DNA of 64,000 nt from Phytohabitans suffuscus (GTDB taxonomy: Bacteria > Actinomycetota > Actinomycetes > Mycobacteriales > Micromonosporaceae): NCBI RefSeq assembly GCF_011764565.1, contig NZ_AP022871.1, forward strand, positions 6,944,320 to 7,008,319. Reading direction: 5' to 3'. A program made the translations under genes and the position numbers. Of the stretch, positions 61,048 through 64,000 are shown piece by piece; the stretch's first letter is position 1, and each line of letters begins with the position of its first letter. The notes beneath the pieces were generated by a model. The model ran no database searches. It was not told the origin of the DNA and saw nothing but the letters and a program-made list of their open reading frames with translations.

Positions 61048-61297
61048 CTTGATTTCCTCCCTCACGAGGTTTGTACCTGCCGGTCTGACGTGTCTGAAAG
61101 TCGGAAAAACGGGGACTCAGACGCACCATAAAGCGTCCACGACCAGGGCGTCTTGTCCCTATTTGTGGGACGCCCTGTGCGCTGCCCCGATGCCTACATT
61201 CCCCTTGAAGTGGTGGAGGCACGGGCCGCGTGCTCCGGACCCCGAGCCGGCGAGCCCCGGTCCGCCGATGACGGCCATGGCGAGCGGAGCATCCCTC
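61048..61297. promoter_or_regulatory. Divergent promoter region of the cluster with an inverted repeat
   Basis: The region separates the halogenase-led operon (minus) from the exporter gene (plus). An inverted repeat AGGGCGTC (61145-61152) ... GACGCCCT (61169-61176), with nested GTCCC/GGGAC, lies centrally and could be an operator or part of both promoters. No regulator gene is next to it in the window. Confidence 0.5.
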
Positions 61298-62629
61298 ATG
61301 CGCAAGTTCATCGTGTTCTCGGTCGGACTGCTGATGTCCGTTCTCGGGTCCGCGTTCACCGGGCTGGCGATGGGCGTCTGGGTGTTCCTCTACACAGGAT
61401 CGGCCACCCAGTACAGCCTGACGCTGCTGGTCAGCCTGCTGCCCGGGGTGCTCTTCGCGCCGATCGCCGGCGCGCTCGTGGATCGCTGGAACCGGCGGAT
61501 CATCCTCATCGTCAGCGAGGTGGCATCGGCCGTCACGGTCCTCGGACTCGCCCTGCTCTTTGAGTCTGGGGCGCTACGGCCGTGGCACATCTTCATCGCC
61601 GTAGCTGTCCAGTCGGTCGTGCGGTCGGTGCAACTGCCGGCCCTGAGCTCCGTCGTCGTCATGCTCGCGCCGAAGGAGCAAGTCGCGCGTGCGAACGGTG
61701 TGGTCATGCTCTCGCAGGCGCTCGGTAACACAGTGGGGTTCGCGGCCGGTGGCGTGCTCATCCTGGCGATCGGCTTCGCCGGCGTGCTGCTCATAGACTT
61801 CGCGACCTTCGTGGTCAACGTCGTGATCCTGCTGTTCGTCAAGATCCCCGGTCCACCGCGGACCGAGGCCGGGTCGGCAGCGGGTGGCGGGCTGCTGGCC
61901 GAGATCCGGGCGGGTTGGCGGATCCTGGGCACCCGCCGCGCCCTGGTCGCTCTCTTGGTTTTCAGCGCTGCCCTCAATGTCAGCCTCGGCTACGCCGACG
62001 CGATGCTCACGCCGCTGGTGCTCTCGTTCGCGTCCGCGGCGGCCCTCGGCGTGGTGGTGGCGTCCATGGGCCTCGGCGCGGTGCTCGGGAGTTTGTCGCT
62101 GGCCGCCTGGGGCGGTCCCCGCCGCCGGATCAACGGCCTCGCCGGGTTCGCGCTACCGCTCGGCCTCTTCTTGTGCCTGGGAGCGTTGCGTCCGAGCATT
62201 CCGCTGATCGCCGTCGCGGCGCTGGGCTTCACGTTCTGCTTCACCATCGTGGACGGCACGAGCCGCAACATCCTGCAGATCGAGGTCGAGCCCGACGCCC
62301 AGGGCCGGGTGTTCGCCACCTACAACATGGTGGGCGGCGCCGTGCTCGCCTCGTCCTACCTGCTGGCCGGGCCGATCGCCGATCACTTCTTCGAGCCGCT
62401 GCTGCTGGTGAACGGTCGGCTGGCCGAATCCGTCGGCTCCGTCATCGGTACCGGCCCTGGGCGCGGCATGGCGCTGCTCATGCTGGTGATCGGGCTTACC
62501 ATGCTGCTGACGGCGGTGGCCGCGTACCGGCAGCCGAACCTGCGCAGCCTGCCCGACATCCCGACCGGCAAGCGGCCCGCGCCCGAGCCTCTCGCGGTCG
62601 CGTCGCCCGTCCACGAGGTCAGGTCGTGA
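61298..62629 (+). CDS. MFS exporter
   Basis: The 443-residue transporter starts at ATG 61298 with ggagc upstream (ATG 61268 is an alternative). Twelve hydrophobic helices begin at FIVFSVGLLMSVLGSAFTGLAMGVWVFLYTGSATQYSL; the loop 2-3 signature is GALVDRWNRRIILIVSEV. This EntS/macrolide-efflux-like branch of the MFS exports siderophores and antibiotics. Divergent from the biosynthetic operon and coupled by GTGA to the glycosylase gene, it is the likely product exporter. Confidence 0.9.
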   Translation: MRKFIVFSVGLLMSVLGSAFTGLAMGVWVFLYTGSATQYSLTLLVSLLPGVLFAPIAGALVDRWNRRIILIVSEVASAVTVLGLALLFESGALRPWHIFIAVAVQSVVRSVQLPALSSVVVMLAPKEQVARANGVVMLSQALGNTVGFAAGGVLILAIGFAGVLLIDFATFVVNVVILLFVKIPGPPRTEAGSAAGGGLLAEIRAGWRILGTRRALVALLVFSAALNVSLGYADAMLTPLVLSFASAAALGVVVASMGLGAVLGSLSLAAWGGPRRRINGLAGFALPLGLFLCLGALRPSIPLIAVAALGFTFCFTIVDGTSRNILQIEVEPDAQGRVFATYNMVGGAVLASSYLLAGPIADHFFEPLLLVNGRLAESVGSVIGTGPGRGMALLMLVIGLTMLLTAVAAYRQPNLRSLPDIPTGKRPAPEPLAVASPVHEVRS

Positions 62630-63726
62630 CCGTTCACGAGCTTTCCCTGGCCGACGCGCGGCGGATCGCGGTACGTGCGCAGCTGTTTGACCGCCGACGC
62701 CCGACCAACCTGCTCGACATGGTCGATGGGCTGACGCTGCTGCAGATCGACCCGACGGCGGCCGTGGCGCCCAGTGCCGATCTGCTGGCCTGGAGCCGAC
62801 TGGGCTCCTCCTACGCGCCGGCCCAGCTTGTCACCGCCCTCGAGGAACGCTCGCTGATCGAGCTACGGGCGATGATCCGCCCCGCGGCGGACCTGAAGCT
62901 GTACCGTGCGGAGATGGCCGACTGGGCCGGGCGCGGCGAATCCAGCTTGTGGCCGGACGCGCACCACGACTGGGTCCGGGTCAACGATGCCTGCCGGCGG
63001 GACATCCTGCAGCGGCTCGACGAGGTGGGGCCGCTGTCGTCTCGGGATCTGCCCGACAAGTGCGTGAAGCCCTGGGGCTCGGCGGGATGGACCAACAACC
63101 GCAACGTGGCGCAGATGCTGGAGTTCATGGTGCGGCGTGGAGAGGTCGCGGTCGCTGGGCGGCGGGGCCGGGAGCGGCTGTGGGACCTGGCGGAACGGGT
63201 GTATCCGAACGACCCGGTTGTGCCGGCAGAGGAGGCTCGGCGCGTCCAGGACGAGCGGCGGCTGCGCGCACTGGGTATCGCCCGGGCTCGCGGCCCGGAA
63301 TGCCCTGTCGAGCCAATGGACGTGGGCGACGCGGGCGAGCGGGCCGTGGTGGCGGGAGTTCGGGGCGAGTGGCGGGTCGATCCGGCCGCGCTGGGCCAGC
63401 CCTTCTCCGGGCGTGCGGCGTTGCTGTCGCCGTTTGACCGGCTGGTCCACGACCGGCGACGCATGATCGAGCTCTTCGAGTTCGACTACCAGCTGGAGAT
63501 GTACAAACCAGCCGCGAAGCGCCGGTGGGGGTACTACGCGCTGCCGATCCTGTACGGCGACCGGCTGGTGGGCAAGCTGGACGCGACCGCCGACCGCAAG
63601 GCGGGGGTGTTCCGTCTCGTCGCCATCCATAGGGACACGGAATTCACCAAGGCCATGGCCACCGCCGTCGACCAGGAGATCAGAGAGCTGAGCCGTTGGC
63701 TCGAACTGGATCTGCTGCTGCCCTAG
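62626..63726 (+). CDS. YcaQ/AlkZ-type (HTH_42) DNA glycosylase
   Basis: The 366-residue protein starts at GTG 62626 overlapping the MFS stop. Tandem winged helices are visible: ELSLADARRIAVRAQLF, GLTLLQIDPTAAVAPSADLLAWSRLG (catalytic Q-hydrophobic-D motif, as in the YcaQ-like branch), LKLYRAEMADW, WTNNRNVAQMLEFMVRRGEVAVAGRRGRERLWDLAERVYP, and the C-terminal beta barrel with SPFDRLVHDRRRMIELFEFDYQLEMYKPAAKRRWGYYALPILYGDRLVGKLD. These enzymes excise bulky or crosslinked alkylguanines; AlkZ protects the azinomycin producer. Placement with the exporter at the cluster edge suggests self-resistance to a DNA-alkylating product, though housekeeping copies also exist. Confidence 0.9.
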   Translation: MTVHELSLADARRIAVRAQLFDRRRPTNLLDMVDGLTLLQIDPTAAVAPSADLLAWSRLGSSYAPAQLVTALEERSLIELRAMIRPAADLKLYRAEMADWAGRGESSLWPDAHHDWVRVNDACRRDILQRLDEVGPLSSRDLPDKCVKPWGSAGWTNNRNVAQMLEFMVRRGEVAVAGRRGRERLWDLAERVYPNDPVVPAEEARRVQDERRLRALGIARARGPECPVEPMDVGDAGERAVVAGVRGEWRVDPAALGQPFSGRAALLSPFDRLVHDRRRMIELFEFDYQLEMYKPAAKRRWGYYALPILYGDRLVGKLDATADRKAGVFRLVAIHRDTEFTKAMATAVDQEIRELSRWLELDLLLP

Positions 63727-64000
63727 GGCCGGCGCCGAGCCGCTGTAGTCGCGTGTCGAGTGCCATTGGGCCGGCTGGCCACGGCCGGCCCAACGGCATG
63801 CCACGCGTCGCTGTGGTAGGCGCACGACGCGCGCCGCGTGCCACGCCATTCCTAAATGGAGATGTGAGCTACCGCGTTTGCTCTGCTTCCGCGAAGGAGG
63901 CTCGTTGAGATCACCTCACTGTGGACTCGCGGGATGCGGCCGACGGCTGGCGGCGAGCCGAGCGAATCCGCTCATACTCCAAGAAACCTTCGACGACGAG
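63727..64000. other. Gene-free end of the window
   Basis: Apart from the terminator hairpin it holds a short box-C start (gagctaccgcg, about 63866, preceded by aaatggagatgt). No gene is visible before the window ends. Confidence 0.5.
63761..63798 (+). terminator. Strong hairpin after the glycosylase gene
   Basis: TTGGGCCGGC (63766-63775) and GCCGGCCCAA (63784-63793) form a perfect 10 bp stem, extended by TGCC/GGCA around one mismatch, 35 bp after the stop codon. Confidence 0.8.

Overview
The window is very GC-rich DNA with actinomycete signatures: GTG and TTG starts, ATGA/GTGA/TGATG stop-start overlaps, mycothiol- and F420-linked enzymes, and steA-steB beside recN. The gene order HAD phosphatase, SCP2-like, tlyA, NAD kinase, recN, steA, steB, lipid-linked transferase, murJ, glycosyltransferase, pyrG, NUDIX, ald, xerD, parA, scpA, scpB, rluB, cmk, der is that of a filamentous actinobacterium, most likely Micromonosporaceae. 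The family assignment is inferred from synteny only.

Layout. (1) 1-35.8 kb is mainly conserved chromosome: rRNA modification, NAD(P) supply, DNA repair, division and envelope genes, CTP synthesis, alanine dehydrogenase and the chromosome-segregation set xerD-parA-scpA-scpB. It is interrupted by four long gene-free stretches (4.3-5.9, 18.2-18.9, 19.9-20.8, 29.0-30.2 kb) filled with an interspersed repeat family: 45-50 nt imperfect palindromes and a 60 nt box found mostly just after gene 3' ends. One IS5-like element sits inside such a stretch. A minus-strand block (LLM oxidoreductase, deaminase, ROK kinase, EamA exporter) separates rluB from cmk. (2) 35.9-42.5 kb starts with tRNA-Pro(GGG) and is a mobile-element graveyard: a DUF4231/SLATT membrane protein, a tyrosine integrase without its N-terminal domain, a second integrase tail, a mycothiol-dependent enzyme, an IS1182-type element with perfect 24 bp inverted repeats beside a group II intron maturase fragment, and a broken tyrosine recombinase. 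(3) 42.5-63.7 kb is a biosynthetic gene cluster.

The cluster is transcribed mostly on the minus strand in the order: SyrB2-like non-haem iron halogenase, free-standing carrier protein, ketosynthase-III-like protein, A-T didomain NRPS, BBE-type FAD oxidase, F420/LLM oxidoreductase, L-proline-3-hydroxylase-like dioxygenase, a decayed pentapeptide-repeat gene, VOC protein, PrnB/LmbB2-like haem enzyme, gamma-glutamyltransferase homologue, and a 2255-residue FAAL-ACP-C-A-PCP-C NRPS. An MFS exporter and a YcaQ/AlkZ-type DNA glycosylase diverge from it. TyrH-like, VOC, GGT-like and F420/LLM proteins together form the signature of 4-alkyl-L-proline (APD) biosynthesis known from lincomycin, hormaomycin and pyrrolobenzodiazepines. 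Here that set is combined with carrier-protein halogenation, an acyl-primed NRPS and a genotoxin-repair enzyme, so I infer a lipid- or acyl-capped, possibly chlorinated and possibly DNA-reactive peptide. I do not recognise the cluster as a described one.

Caution: at least ten genes, including the essential pyrG and scpB, are broken in a way that one missing G or C in a short G/C run repairs. This looks like sequencing or assembly error rather than biology, and these genes are annotated across the break.
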